Shown one piece after another: positions 1 to 7,663 of a stretch of 49,791 nucleotides of DNA; position 1 is the first letter of the stretch; each line of letters opens with the position of its first letter. This DNA is from UBA993 sp964389365 (GTDB lineage: Bacteria > Bacillota > Dethiobacteria > DTU022). The DNA lies in assembly GCA_964389365.1 (NCBI GenBank), contig CAYMDO010000015.1:1-49791 (forward strand), given 5' to 3'. The position numbers and the translations under genes were made by a program. Below the pieces are notes generated by a model. The model was not told where the DNA came from and made no database searches. It was given only the letters and a program-made list of their open reading frames with translations.

Positions 1-1
1 C

Positions 2-55
2 TGGGCGCCTGATGCCGCTTCGGCTAAAGATCTGGCCCGGAAACTGGCCGGCTGA
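2..55 (+). CDS. C-terminal end of a probable corrinoid protein (partial)
   Basis: Frame 2 is open from the window edge and ends at a TGA just 15 bases before tRNA-Pyl. The 17 visible residues include WAPDAASAKDLARKLAG, which resembles the C-terminal helix of methylamine or methanol corrinoid proteins (MtmC/MtbC/MttC type), where an APDA followed by an amphipathic helix is common. Such genes often sit beside pyl genes in bacteria. Only the tail is visible, so this is an inference from a short piece and from position; it could be another protein. Confidence 0.4.
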   Translation, partial: WAPDAASAKDLARKLAG

Positions 56-70
56 GCGAGCTAAGTTTGC

Positions 71-142
71 GGGGGGTGGATCGGAACGATCGTGCGGACT
101 CTAAATCCGTATAGCCGGGTGGAGCTCCCGGACTCCCCGCCA
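71..142 (+). tRNA. pylT: tRNA-Pyl (anticodon CTA), amber-decoding, CCA encoded
   Basis: The 72 bases fold into the unusual tRNA-Pyl cloverleaf. The acceptor stem is 71-77 with 132-138 (one G-U), the discriminator is G139 and CCA is at 140-142. A single base (78) separates acceptor and D stems. The D stem is 79-82 with 88-91 around a 5-base loop. The anticodon stem has six pairs (93-98 with 106-111) around loop 99-105, with CTA at 101-103. The variable loop has three bases (112-114). The T stem is 115-119 with 127-131. The six-pair anticodon stem, short D loop and three-base variable loop are diagnostic of tRNA-Pyl. It probably shares a transcript with the upstream gene and with pylSc. Confidence 0.97.
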
Positions 143-163
143 GATTATTAGCAGGGCAGGGAC

Positions 164-202
164 GGACAAGGGGACGCGGACAAGGGGACGTTTCATCTGT
201 CC
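164..202. repeat. Tandem 13-mer plus GGGGACGTTTCATCTGTCC element
   Basis: GGACAAGGGGACG occurs twice with a 14-base period, and the second copy runs into GGGGACGTTTCATCTGTCC (184-202). The exact reverse complement of that 19-mer is found at 2642-2660, just before pylC. This is a member of the pyl-locus repeat family described under findings. Confidence 0.75.
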
Positions 203-378
203 GGTCGTCAGAAAGTGAAAGCAATTTCAAGGGGAAAATTCGAGCGTTTCAAATCATCCGGGAACTGACTTAATTAATTGTGGAAAGACTTAAAATTACC
301 TTTCCATTGAACAAAGTGATTAAGTATCAAGAGGGCCGGGGATATCTGAGACATGTTCCAGAGGGATGAAAGAGTCTT

Positions 379-431
379 GGGGGACGAGGTACCAAAATTG
401 TCAGGTATCCCGTCCCCCTGACACTGACACT
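379..431. repeat. Imperfect inverted repeat of the GACGGGGTACC family
   Basis: The left arm GGGGGACGAGGTACC (380-394) pairs imperfectly with a right arm GGTATCCCGTCCCCC (about 405-419), followed by tandem TGACAC. The core matches the perfect hairpin at 4729-4791 and the copy at about 2571-2597. Confidence 0.7.
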
Positions 432-478
432 TGCATCTATGTCTGCGGTAAACGGTTAAGAAAGGCGGTCACAATCCC

Positions 479-1312
479 GTGAATGAATGGACTGTGGTGC
501 AAAAACAGCGGCTTCAGGAACTGGGGGCTACTGAATCACATCTTGCCGCCACCTTCAGCAATGCCTCTGAACGCAACTGTGCCTACCAAATCCTGGAACA
601 GGAGTTGGTAGCCCGGGGTATGGAAATGCTCTCTGAGTACCGAACCACCATTAGGCAGCCTGCCTTGACACGGCTTGAAGCAGGCCTTGCCAGCACCCTC
701 ACTACCGCCGGTTTCTCCCGGGTCGTTACCCCAATACTGCTTTCCAAAGGCCTGCTGACCAAGATGACCATCGGCGAAGAACATCCTCTCTACAAGCAGG
801 TATTCTGGCTGGATGAGCGTAAATGCCTGCGTCCGATGCTGGCCCCCAACCTCTACTTTGTTCTTATAGACCTGCTGCGGCTTTGGCCCCATCCGGTTAG
901 TATCTTCGAGATTGGGCCCTGTTTTCGCAAGGATACCCAGGGAGGCAAACATCAGCAGGAATTCACCATGCTTAATATAGTAGAAATGGGCTTGCCGCAG
1001 GAGCAGTGCGCGTCTAGACTAAATGAACTCGGCACCCTGGTGATGCAGGCTGCTGACCTCGACAACTACTCAATCGAAACCGAACGGTCAGAAGTATACG
1101 GCGAAACCTTTGACCTGGTCAAGGGAGATCTCGAGCTGGGATCTGGCGCAATCGGGCCCCACCCCCTCGATACAAATTGGGGCATCACTGTGCCCTGGGT
1201 AGGCATTGGCTTTGGCCTGGAGCGCCTGATCATGGCCCGCGAAGGGCATGGCAACATCCAGCGCGCCGCCCGCAGCCTGACCTATCTTAATGGTATCCGC
1301 CTTAATATCTAA
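479..1312 (+). CDS. pylSc: Pyrrolysyl-tRNA synthetase, catalytic subunit
   Basis: Class II synthetase domain that charges tRNA-Pyl with pyrrolysine. The 277 residues match the stand-alone bacterial PylSc length, with the N-terminal domain encoded separately (4892-5221). Motif 2 region reads LRPMLAPNLY (about 117-126). By offset to the Methanosarcina mazei enzyme, the pocket residues are Ala122, Leu125, Tyr126, Leu129, Asn166, Val168 (Cys348 in M. mazei), Tyr207 on the mobile loop and Trp240. Asn166 is the amide-recognising residue. Motif 3 is GFGLERL (244-250). The start is GTG at 479; no in-frame ATG lies nearby. It is followed 48 bases later by pylB. Ends with TAA. Confidence 0.96.
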   Translation: MNEWTVVQKQRLQELGATESHLAATFSNASERNCAYQILEQELVARGMEMLSEYRTTIRQPALTRLEAGLASTLTTAGFSRVVTPILLSKGLLTKMTIGEEHPLYKQVFWLDERKCLRPMLAPNLYFVLIDLLRLWPHPVSIFEIGPCFRKDTQGGKHQQEFTMLNIVEMGLPQEQCASRLNELGTLVMQAADLDNYSIETERSEVYGETFDLVKGDLELGSGAIGPHPLDTNWGITVPWVGIGFGLERLIMAREGHGNIQRAARSLTYLNGIRLNI

Positions 1313-1329
1313 GCATACCAAGTATGCTT
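1311..1329. other. Small perfect hairpin between pylSc and pylB
   Basis: AAGCATAC (1311-1318) and GTATGCTT (1322-1329) form an 8-pair stem with a 3-base loop immediately after the pylSc stop. It is AT-rich, weak, and not followed by a clear T tract, so it is more likely a spacer or processing structure than a strong terminator. Confidence 0.5.
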
Positions 1330-1360
1330 GTTGTTATTTTGTAAGATCGAAGGTAAAAAT

Positions 1361-2437
1361 ATGCCTGAGTTTAAACTGGAAACGATTTTGGATAAAGCTT
1401 CTGACGATAAAAGACTGGTTGGAGAGGAGATTATCCACCTGTTGAGCCTTGAGCAGCCGGAAGAAACCGGGCAGCTCTTTCGCACCGCCAGAAAAGCCCG
1501 CCGTAGTCACTTTGGCAATCAAGTATTTCTCTACGGTTTTATCTACTTTTCCACCTACTGCCGCAACGACTGCGCCTTTTGCTTCTACCGCCGTTCAAAC
1601 CCGGCTGGCACAAGATACCGCAAAACTCCGGCAGAAATTATTGAAACGGCAGGGCAGTTAACTGCCTCCGGGGTGCATCTGCTTGACCTAACGATGGGCG
1701 AAGATCCTTACTACTATTATAATGGCTATTTTGACGAACTGCTGGAGTTGGTCAGCGCAGTCAAAGTGCAGAGCGGCCTGCCGGTGATGATTTCACCGGG
1801 CGTGGTGACACGCGATCAGCTGCATGATTTTTGCGATCTCGGCGTGGACTGGTTTGCCCTCTACCAGGAGACTCACAACCGCGAGCTCTACGGCAAGCTG
1901 CGTCTAGCGCAGGATTATGATGAGAGACTTGAACTAAAGCCCTACGCTCACCAGCTGGGTATGCTGGTTGAAGAGGGTTTGCTTTCAGGTATCGGTGAGA
2001 GCGAAGCAGATCTCTGCCAATCTTTTACTATAATGCGTGAACTTGAAGCCGATCAGCTGAGGGTTATGAGTTTTATTCCCCAGATCGGCACCCCGCTTGA
2101 AAAACTTGGCACAGGTTCGCATCTGCGTGAGCTGAAAATAATTGCCGTAATGCGTCTGCTTTTTCCCGACCGCCTGATTCCGGCTTCCCTCGATGTTGAT
2201 GGGTTGGCAGGCCTGCAGCTGCGCCTGAATGCCGGGGCAAATGTGGTTACCTCGATTATTCCGCCTCACAAGGGCCTGCAGGGAGTATCGCAAAGCACTC
2301 TCGATGTCGATGAGGGGGGCCGCTCCATTGATGCTATATTGCCTGTTCTTGATAAATGCGGTTTGCACCCGGCGCCGCTCGAAAGCTATATAAACTGGGT
2401 CAATCAGAGAAAGCAGTTATACAGTAATCTTGGTTAA
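1361..2437 (+). CDS. pylB: PylB, 3-methylornithine synthase (radical SAM)
   Basis: First step of pyrrolysine synthesis: a radical SAM mutase that rearranges L-lysine to (3R)-3-methyl-D-ornithine. The CxxxCxxC cluster motif is Cys67, Cys71 and Cys74 (TYCRNDCAFCFYRRSN). The C-terminal half is typical of the PylB/BioB/HydE family barrel, with a PASLDVDG segment late in the barrel. The chosen start is ATG 1361, with GAAGG about 8 bases upstream; the frame is open back to a TTG at 1328 but that has no ribosome site and would add an unrelated leader. At 358 residues it is close to characterised PylB proteins. It is followed by a 245-base gap with repeats before pylC. Confidence 0.95.
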   Translation: MPEFKLETILDKASDDKRLVGEEIIHLLSLEQPEETGQLFRTARKARRSHFGNQVFLYGFIYFSTYCRNDCAFCFYRRSNPAGTRYRKTPAEIIETAGQLTASGVHLLDLTMGEDPYYYYNGYFDELLELVSAVKVQSGLPVMISPGVVTRDQLHDFCDLGVDWFALYQETHNRELYGKLRLAQDYDERLELKPYAHQLGMLVEEGLLSGIGESEADLCQSFTIMRELEADQLRVMSFIPQIGTPLEKLGTGSHLRELKIIAVMRLLFPDRLIPASLDVDGLAGLQLRLNAGANVVTSIIPPHKGLQGVSQSTLDVDEGGRSIDAILPVLDKCGLHPAPLESYINWVNQRKQLYSNLG

Positions 2438-2529
2438 TCTTAATGAGGTTTATATTTGGGGTTTCACAGATGGTTATCTAACTGGGCTATTTCGGCTCCA
2501 AACTTTGGTTAGTGCGGGACCACAGGGAT

Positions 2530-2661
2530 GCGTGTGTCTGTAGGGGCGGGGGATACTGCCACGAGATTTCTGTGACAGGTACCCCGTCCCCATGACACAC
2601 ATCCCCATGACGCACAAAAAGAAGGGCAGCTAAACCGGACAGGACAGATGAAACGTCCCCA
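2530..2661. repeat. Cluster of GACGGGGTACC-family repeats before pylC
   Basis: The gap between pylB and pylC contains TGTGACAGGTACCCCGTCCCC (about 2570-2590, shared with 4764-4791 on the same strand), a degenerate inverted partner around 2541-2562, tandem CCCCATGAC units and, at 2642-2660, the exact reverse complement of the 19-mer at 184-202. No coding frame spans it. Confidence 0.75.
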
Positions 2662-2682
2662 TGTCAGGGAAGGAGAATAGGG

Positions 2683-3852
2683 ATGCGAGTTGCGATTATC
2701 GGTGGCAGGCTGCAAGGGCTGGAAGCGGTTTACCTGGCAAGGAAAGCCGGCTACCAGACCCTGTTGATCGATAAAGACAAAAATGTACCTGCTGCTGGCC
2801 TCAGCGACTATTTTCTTTGCATTGATACCCTTTATGCTGCCGACAGCAATAAACTGAAGGCCGCTCTCGAACGAGACATCGACCTGATTATTCCGGCCCT
2901 GGAAAACCGCGGCGCCTTAGAACACCTTATATCCCTTTCTGCCCTGACCGGTGTGCCGCTTGCCTTTGACCCTGCTGCTTACGATCTCTCTTCTTCAAAG
3001 ATTAAATCAGATCAACTCTTTGCAGAACTAGGCCTGCCGCAACCGCAGCCCTGGCCGAAAGGTGCCTTCCCCTATATTGCCAAACCCTCTGCAGCAAGCG
3101 GCTCCGAAGGCGTCAGGCTTCTTGAAAACGAAGCAGAGCTGCAAACCTTCAAGGCAGAAACTACGGCTACTCCCGGCCAGTGGGTGATCCAGGAATATTT
3201 GGTGGGGCCATCTTACTCGATTGAAGTGATCGGCGACGGCAAGCGGTTTATACCCCTGCAGGTGACCGATCTCTATATGGATGAGCGCTACGACTGCAAA
3301 AGGGTGGTAGCCCCCTCCGGTTTAAACACAGCGCAGCAGGCTGACTTTTCTGCGCTGGCCGTTACCATCGCTTCAAGGATCGGCCTATTGGGCATTATGG
3401 ATGTTGAGGTAATTTTACACGACCGGCAGCTTAAACTGCTCGAGATCGATGCCCGTCTGCCCAGCCAGACCCCCACTGCCGTCTATCACAGCACCGGCCT
3501 CAACATTCTTGAACTGATCGCTTCCGTCTTCACCGGTATCGGTGGCCCGCTGCAGACGCCGCCATCCCCCCCGACCCACCCAAAGGCTGCCATCTTTGAG
3601 CACTTAGCAGTTAAGAATGGTTTTCTGCAAACAACCGGGGAGCACATTATTGCCTCGGCAGGTCCTTTAAGCCATATAACCGGCTTCTATGGAGCCGACG
3701 AAGCGCTAACTAACTATCAACCCGGTTTAAACTGCTGGGTTGCAACGCTGATCATCACTGCCGGAAGCAGAAAAGCTGCCTCAGCTAAAAGAGAAGTGGT
3801 AGTTGAGAGAATTATACGCGAAATGAACCTAAAACGGGGTTGTTTAGGTTGA
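2683..3852 (+). CDS. pylC: PylC, 3-methylornithine--L-lysine ligase
   Basis: ATP-grasp ligase that joins 3-methyl-D-ornithine to the epsilon-amino group of L-lysine. The N-terminus carries a Rossmann-like strand (RVAIIGGRLQGLEAVYLARK). The ATP-grasp core follows, with YIAKPSAASGSEGVRL (about 130-145) and the metal/ATP residues in LLEIDARLPSQTPTAVYHS. ATG 2683 is preceded by GGAAGGAG, a strong ribosome site with good spacing. The 3' end overlaps the pylD start, so pylC and pylD are translationally coupled. The 389-residue length is slightly longer than the archaeal enzyme. Confidence 0.94.
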   Translation: MRVAIIGGRLQGLEAVYLARKAGYQTLLIDKDKNVPAAGLSDYFLCIDTLYAADSNKLKAALERDIDLIIPALENRGALEHLISLSALTGVPLAFDPAAYDLSSSKIKSDQLFAELGLPQPQPWPKGAFPYIAKPSAASGSEGVRLLENEAELQTFKAETTATPGQWVIQEYLVGPSYSIEVIGDGKRFIPLQVTDLYMDERYDCKRVVAPSGLNTAQQADFSALAVTIASRIGLLGIMDVEVILHDRQLKLLEIDARLPSQTPTAVYHSTGLNILELIASVFTGIGGPLQTPPSPPTHPKAAIFEHLAVKNGFLQTTGEHIIASAGPLSHITGFYGADEALTNYQPGLNCWVATLIITAGSRKAASAKREVVVERIIREMNLKRGCLG

Positions 3853-4697
3853 CCAGGTTAATCAGCGAACAAGTCTTAAAGATTCCCGCTACGCTTGCAG
3901 ATTATGACCGGCAGCTAAATAATATAAGCGGCTGGGGCTTAAAGGATCTGGCCCAGGTTGCTGCGGGTAGGGTAATTCCTGCAACCGCACCGGCCAACCT
4001 TTCTGCCTGCCGGGTGGCGGTGATTCCGATCACCACCGGACAGGGAACGATTGAAGGCTTTGCTGAAGCCGTTTGCGCCATCGCGAATCATCTTGGCTTC
4101 GCCGCCTTCGTCACTGCCGCCACCGATGTATCCGGCCTGGCCGAAGCTTACCGGGGTGGCGCAAGCATTGCTTTAATGGCCGATGACCAATGCTTTGCTG
4201 CATTTAATCTTTTTACCCGTCATGTTACCGGTAACAATGAAGCCACGGCTAAAGGTTACACAGCAGCCCTTAAAAAAATGGCCGGCAGCCTTGCCGGCAA
4301 AGAAGTCCTTTTGATCGGTTTAGGCCCTGTTGGCACCGCCGCCGCTCAAGCCCTGCAGCAGGAAGGAGCAAATTTGATTCTTTGCGACCTGGCAAGAGAA
4401 AAGGAGGCGGCCTTCTTAAAAAGTTGCACCAGGGCTGAACAGCTTAGCATCACAACAGGCTTAAGCTTGGAGCAGGCTCTGGCCCGCACCAACCTTATCT
4501 TTGATGCCTCTCCGGGGGAAGCCTTTATCCCTGCCGCCCTGCTTAAACCGGATGCCTGTATCGCCGCTCCCGGCCTGCCTCTGGGGCTCGACCCAGCTGC
4601 CGCCAATCTTTACGCTGATCGTATTATCCACGACCCTTTACAAATCGGCACCGCCGTGATGCTTTTTCAGGCATTAACTGCTCCACGGGGTCGATGA
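3849..4697 (+). CDS. pylD: PylD, pyrrolysine-forming dehydrogenase
   Basis: Last enzyme of pyrrolysine synthesis: oxidises 3-methylornithyl-lysine at the ornithine amino group, after which cyclisation yields pyrrolysine. Visible features are the substrate domain (ASIALMADDQCFAAFNL) and a nucleotide-binding Rossmann segment with GLGPVGTAAAQAL (about 158-170), followed by the closing ATPGI/DASPG-like element and the C-terminal DPLQIGTAVMLF. There is no ATG near the start. TTG 3849 overlaps the pylC stop as TTGA; TTG 3840 is an alternative that adds three residues. Downstream lies the large repeat hairpin at 4729-4791. Confidence 0.94.
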   Translation: MTRLISEQVLKIPATLADYDRQLNNISGWGLKDLAQVAAGRVIPATAPANLSACRVAVIPITTGQGTIEGFAEAVCAIANHLGFAAFVTAATDVSGLAEAYRGGASIALMADDQCFAAFNLFTRHVTGNNEATAKGYTAALKKMAGSLAGKEVLLIGLGPVGTAAAQALQQEGANLILCDLAREKEAAFLKSCTRAEQLSITTGLSLEQALARTNLIFDASPGEAFIPAALLKPDACIAAPGLPLGLDPAAANLYADRIIHDPLQIGTAVMLFQALTAPRGR

Positions 4698-4728
4698 TCT
4701 CAAGCGTGTGTTAGAAAGTGTGTCAAGT

Positions 4729-4791
4729 GTGTCAAGGGGACGGGGTACCTGACACGTATTTTTCGTGTCAGGTACCCCGTCCCCTTGACAC
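4729..4791. repeat. Perfect 28-pair inverted repeat between pylD and pylSn
   Basis: Left arm 4729-4756 and right arm 4764-4791 are exact reverse complements around a 7-base loop (TATTTTT). The arms contain GGGGACGGGGTACCTGACAC. The RNA hairpin would be very stable on both strands. It lacks a following T tract, so it is not a standard intrinsic terminator; a mobile repeat (MITE/REP-like) that also separates pylD and pylSn expression is plausible. Confidence 0.85.
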
Positions 4792-4818
4792 TCCAACTAC
4801 CCGTTTCAGAAGTTAACG

Positions 4819-4827
4819 TGGTATAAT
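4819..4827 (+). promoter_or_regulatory. Extended -10 promoter candidate for pylSn
   Basis: TGGTATAAT (TGn plus a consensus -10) lies 65 bases before the pylSn ATG and just after the large hairpin. No matching -35 is visible, but extended -10 promoters tolerate that. It would allow pylSn to be transcribed separately from the rest of the cassette. Confidence 0.4.
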
Positions 4828-4891
4828 TATCCCGCCAGATACATAGACCGTAAAGAACTATAGACCATCGAGGGAATATATATTAGGATTA

Positions 4892-5221
4892 ATGGAACCT
4901 AAAAAAAGGTACTACCGCAAGCGGGTCGATTTCTTCAGGCTTCTAATCAAAATGAAACTATGGCCTTCCCGAAAGAAGATCCTTCACGGCATCAGGGCAA
5001 TGGAGGTGAAAGGCAGCCTGGCGCAGATCACAACCTACTGCGGTGAATCTTTTCTGGTTTATAACTCCAAAAACAGCCGGGCTGCCCGCTTTTTACGCAA
5101 TAAATGGAATTTTATGCCATGTCCTGCCTGCCGTGTGCCTTCCTGGAAACTGGACAAATACAGCTCAACCCGTTTCAGCCAATCTTACGGCTCCGATCTT
5201 GCCGATCAACTGGATAGCTAA
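4892..5221 (+). CDS. pylSn: Pyrrolysyl-tRNA synthetase N-terminal subunit
   Basis: Zinc-containing tRNA-binding domain that grips the variable and T arms of tRNA-Pyl; in bacteria it is a separate gene, as here. Recognisable segments are KLWPSRKKILHGI, ITTYCGESF, SRAARFLRNKW and PCPACRVPSWKLDKYSST. Zinc ligand candidates by family pattern are His32, Cys50, Cys77 and Cys80. At 109 residues it matches stand-alone PylSn. ATG 4892 follows an AT-rich leader with AGGATT close upstream. Nothing recognisable follows in 5222-5408 before the convergent DUF697 gene. Confidence 0.93.
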   Translation: MEPKKRYYRKRVDFFRLLIKMKLWPSRKKILHGIRAMEVKGSLAQITTYCGESFLVYNSKNSRAARFLRNKWNFMPCPACRVPSWKLDKYSSTRFSQSYGSDLADQLDS

Positions 5222-5408
5222 TCACCCAGCTGCTGCTACAACGCTCACGACTGAAATACAACTGCGCCAACCTGCCGCTTCAAGGGCAAACGTGGCTTAT
5301 GAATCTAAAAAAGTGCGGGCAATTATTTTCATTGGCGGTGCAAGCATGAGTACTGTCAATTCCCTTATGTTTTACTTTGCTGTCATTGCATAAAAAAACC
5401 ATAAAAGG

Positions 5409-6506
5409 TCAATCGCCTAAGTTGCTGCCTTCAGCTTCCGGCTCCGTCCCGTCCAAGTAAAACTTAAGCTTTTGCCCGCTGTTTCTGGCGGCATCTCCCA
5501 GGCGTCTGGCCAGCTCCTCACCTTGTTTAAGTGTTAGCTTACCGGTATCGACTGTTTTTCTGGTAGCTTTTGACACTAAACTGTGTCCGTAACGAAATGG
5601 GCGCTTACCTGCCTTGGCTGTAGCCCTTAAAATCGATTTGGTTACCTGGTAGGTTGAGTCGCTCAGTACTTTGGCTAACAGCGCTGAGGCCTGAACCATG
5701 GCTGCCCTTCGCAGGGTGCTTCGCTCCGGCCTAATCAGGGAAGCGCAGTACTGCCTAGTGATTACCCCTACTCTTAAAGTTAAAAATGCGTTGGCCGAAC
5801 CATTGATTACCGAGTTGGTAATTATTGTGGCTGCCGTGTTAAAAGTTGGGGCCAGGGAAGAGAGTGAGCTGCCCATCAGCGAAGCGATAATCGGTTCCAG
5901 CTGGTCTTCGATCAAGTCAAGGTTTTCAATTCGGGTAGCGAGGAAAGCGGTTGTGAATACGTTGCCGTAAAGGTAAGCCAATTCACGTAAAGTAGGGCGC
6001 TGGTTATAAAGGGTTGTGACCTGCCAGATCATCCGCAGCTGGGTGATGATTACTATTACTGCATCGAGGGCACCGTACTGCGAAATGGCAGTCATGATAA
6101 AAACTCCGGAGGCGGCTTTTTTGATCACTTCGTCGGCTTGGGCATCCAGTTTCCTGAGCGCGGCTTCGATCGCTTCCTTATTGCCGGCATCCAGTGGTAG
6201 TTTGTCGAGGTAAGGGTTTTTTGATAGACGCGCTGCCAGTTTCTTCAGGTAGAGTTTGTAATCGGCGCCTTCTGTATCTGCTGGGGGCAACAGGGCAGCG
6301 GGCTTACTGTAGATTACGGCCAGGGGTGTGATTATGATGGCAGCGTAAATAGTCAACAGGACAAAGAGCACGATCTGCCCCAACAGGGGGTGCAGCCCGG
6401 CAAAGAAAGCAATCAATTGGTTGGTCTGGTTGATAACGAACATCACCAGGAGCAGTGTAAAGAAAAGCACTGCTACGATCATGATTTTCCTGATGAACCC
6501 AAACAC
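5409..6506 (-). CDS. DUF697-type membrane protein, function unknown
   Basis: Two hydrophobic N-terminal segments (about residues 5-30 and 38-62) are followed by a soluble helical stretch and a glycine/alanine-rich hydrophobic core with AISQYGALDAVIVIITQLR and YGNVFTTAFLATR, typical of DUF697/YcjF-like proteins. The basic C-terminal third (many Lys and Arg) ends in an acidic tail. The role of the family is not established; members are often linked to small GTPases, but none is adjacent here. The start is uncertain: GTG 6506 or TTG 6521, with a G-rich Shine-Dalgarno overlapping. Transcribed convergently to pylSn. Confidence 0.6.
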   Translation of the reverse strand: MFGFIRKIMIVAVLFFTLLLVMFVINQTNQLIAFFAGLHPLLGQIVLFVLLTIYAAIIITPLAVIYSKPAALLPPADTEGADYKLYLKKLAARLSKNPYLDKLPLDAGNKEAIEAALRKLDAQADEVIKKAASGVFIMTAISQYGALDAVIVIITQLRMIWQVTTLYNQRPTLRELAYLYGNVFTTAFLATRIENLDLIEDQLEPIIASLMGSSLSSLAPTFNTAATIITNSVINGSANAFLTLRVGVITRQYCASLIRPERSTLRRAAMVQASALLAKVLSDSTYQVTKSILRATAKAGKRPFRYGHSLVSKATRKTVDTGKLTLKQGEELARRLGDAARNSGQKLKFYLDGTEPEAEGSNLGD

Positions 6507-6602
6507 TTCTCCACCCCCCAAAAAAAGGATTTGTTGTTAATACTATACCACGTAAATCTGCTATAATCTCTTGTAAAAGTAAAAAGCAATGGCGGTGATT
6601 AG

Positions 6603-7523
6603 ATGAACTTAACTGAGTTGCTGCAACAAAAAACCTCGCTGGTTTTCGATGGCGCCATGGGCAGTGAACTAGCGCGGCGCGGCCTCCAACCGGGCTGTGA
6701 GCTTAATTTAAGCGAACCGCAGCAGATCAGCGCTATTCACCATGAATATGCCGCGATTGGCGTTAACTTTCTTACTACCAATACCTTCACCGCCAACAGG
6801 ATTTACCAGGAAACTCACGGCCAGGGCGGCGATCTGAAGGCCGTAAACCTGGCCGGGGCCGGGCTTGCCCGCGCTGCGGCCGGCACGCACCAGTATGTAA
6901 TCGGCGATCTTGGCCCTACCGGTCGTTTGCTCAAACCGTACGGGGAATATAGCGAAGAGCAGTTTGTGGAAAACTATCGTGAACAGGCTATGCTGCTGAT
7001 GGAAGGTGGCGTTGACGGCCTGCTTGTCGAAACGATGACCGACCTGCGCGAGGCGCTTTGCGCGCTTAAGGCTTGCCGCGAGGTTACCGGGATGCCAGTG
7101 CTGGTTACCCTGTCATACTCGTCTACTGACCGGGGGGGGCGCACAATTATGGGAAACGAAGTTGCTGAGTCGGCGGTTGCACTTGAAGAGTACGGGGCAG
7201 ATGCAGTCGGCGCCAACTGCGGCGAGCTCGCGCCTGAGCAGATGGCTGAAATTGCCTCTTTTTACCGGTTGCACACATCGCTGCCGATACTGATCCAGCC
7301 CAATGCCGGTACCCCGAAGCTGGTAGGTGGAGAGACCGTTTATGGGATGAAGCCGGCCGACTTTGCTGCCGGTGTGTCGAAATGCATCGAAAACGGCGCT
7401 TCGATTATCGGCGGCTGCTGCGGCACTACCCTGGAGCATATCAGGGCAATAGTCAGGCAGAGACCGGCCCGTGGGTGTCCGGGTTCATTTCCAGGCTTAT
7501 TCCTGGCACCAACCGACAGCTAA
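6603..7523 (+). CDS. Stand-alone homocysteine S-methyltransferase domain protein
   Basis: A 306-residue protein matching the N-terminal (homocysteine-binding, zinc) module of cobalamin-dependent methionine synthase or a betaine-homocysteine methyltransferase. Motifs seen are DGAMGSEL at the N-terminus, TNTFTANR, the first zinc cysteine in GANCGE (about 201-206) and the paired cysteines in GGCCGTT (about 264-270). It has no B12-binding or methyltetrahydrofolate module, so the methyl donor is unknown: a corrinoid protein, a methylamine-derived donor or S-methylmethionine are options. ATG 6603 follows GGCGGTGA. Given the pyl neighbourhood, a role in passing methyl groups to homocysteine is plausible but inferred. 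Confidence 0.8.
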   Translation: MNLTELLQQKTSLVFDGAMGSELARRGLQPGCELNLSEPQQISAIHHEYAAIGVNFLTTNTFTANRIYQETHGQGGDLKAVNLAGAGLARAAAGTHQYVIGDLGPTGRLLKPYGEYSEEQFVENYREQAMLLMEGGVDGLLVETMTDLREALCALKACREVTGMPVLVTLSYSSTDRGGRTIMGNEVAESAVALEEYGADAVGANCGELAPEQMAEIASFYRLHTSLPILIQPNAGTPKLVGGETVYGMKPADFAAGVSKCIENGASIIGGCCGTTLEHIRAIVRQRPARGCPGSFPGLFLAPTDS

Positions 7524-7663
7524 TTATATCCTCTATCTTCAGGGTTGCAAGTAATTTCCCGGAGCAGTGTTGAGGAATATGCGCCTGTTATTTGTAATGC
7601 TTGCCTCTTGGTGTAATTTGCTGATGACGGTGTAATTAATATTATAAACAGAGAGCTATAATT

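Larger units (their letters stand above)
143..478. other. Spacer between pylT and pylSc, repeat-bearing, no gene seen
   Basis: This 336-base gap has no credible coding frame on either strand. It carries a 13-base direct repeat (GGACAAGGGGACG at 164-176 and 178-190), a motif at 184-202 that recurs inverted at 2642-2660, and an imperfect inverted repeat around 380-416. The middle (about 220-330) is more AT-rich and without visible structure. The sequence could hold a promoter for pylSc, but I see no convincing -35/-10 pair. Confidence 0.6.

Noticed and set aside
1088..1321. Antisense open frames across pylSc, hutU, hutI, kamDE and others
   Set aside because: They are complementary shadows of strong coding regions without ribosome sites.
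5043..5393. 116-codon open frame overlapping pylSn
   Set aside because: It reads pylSn in another frame, has no ribosome site and shows no protein-like pattern.
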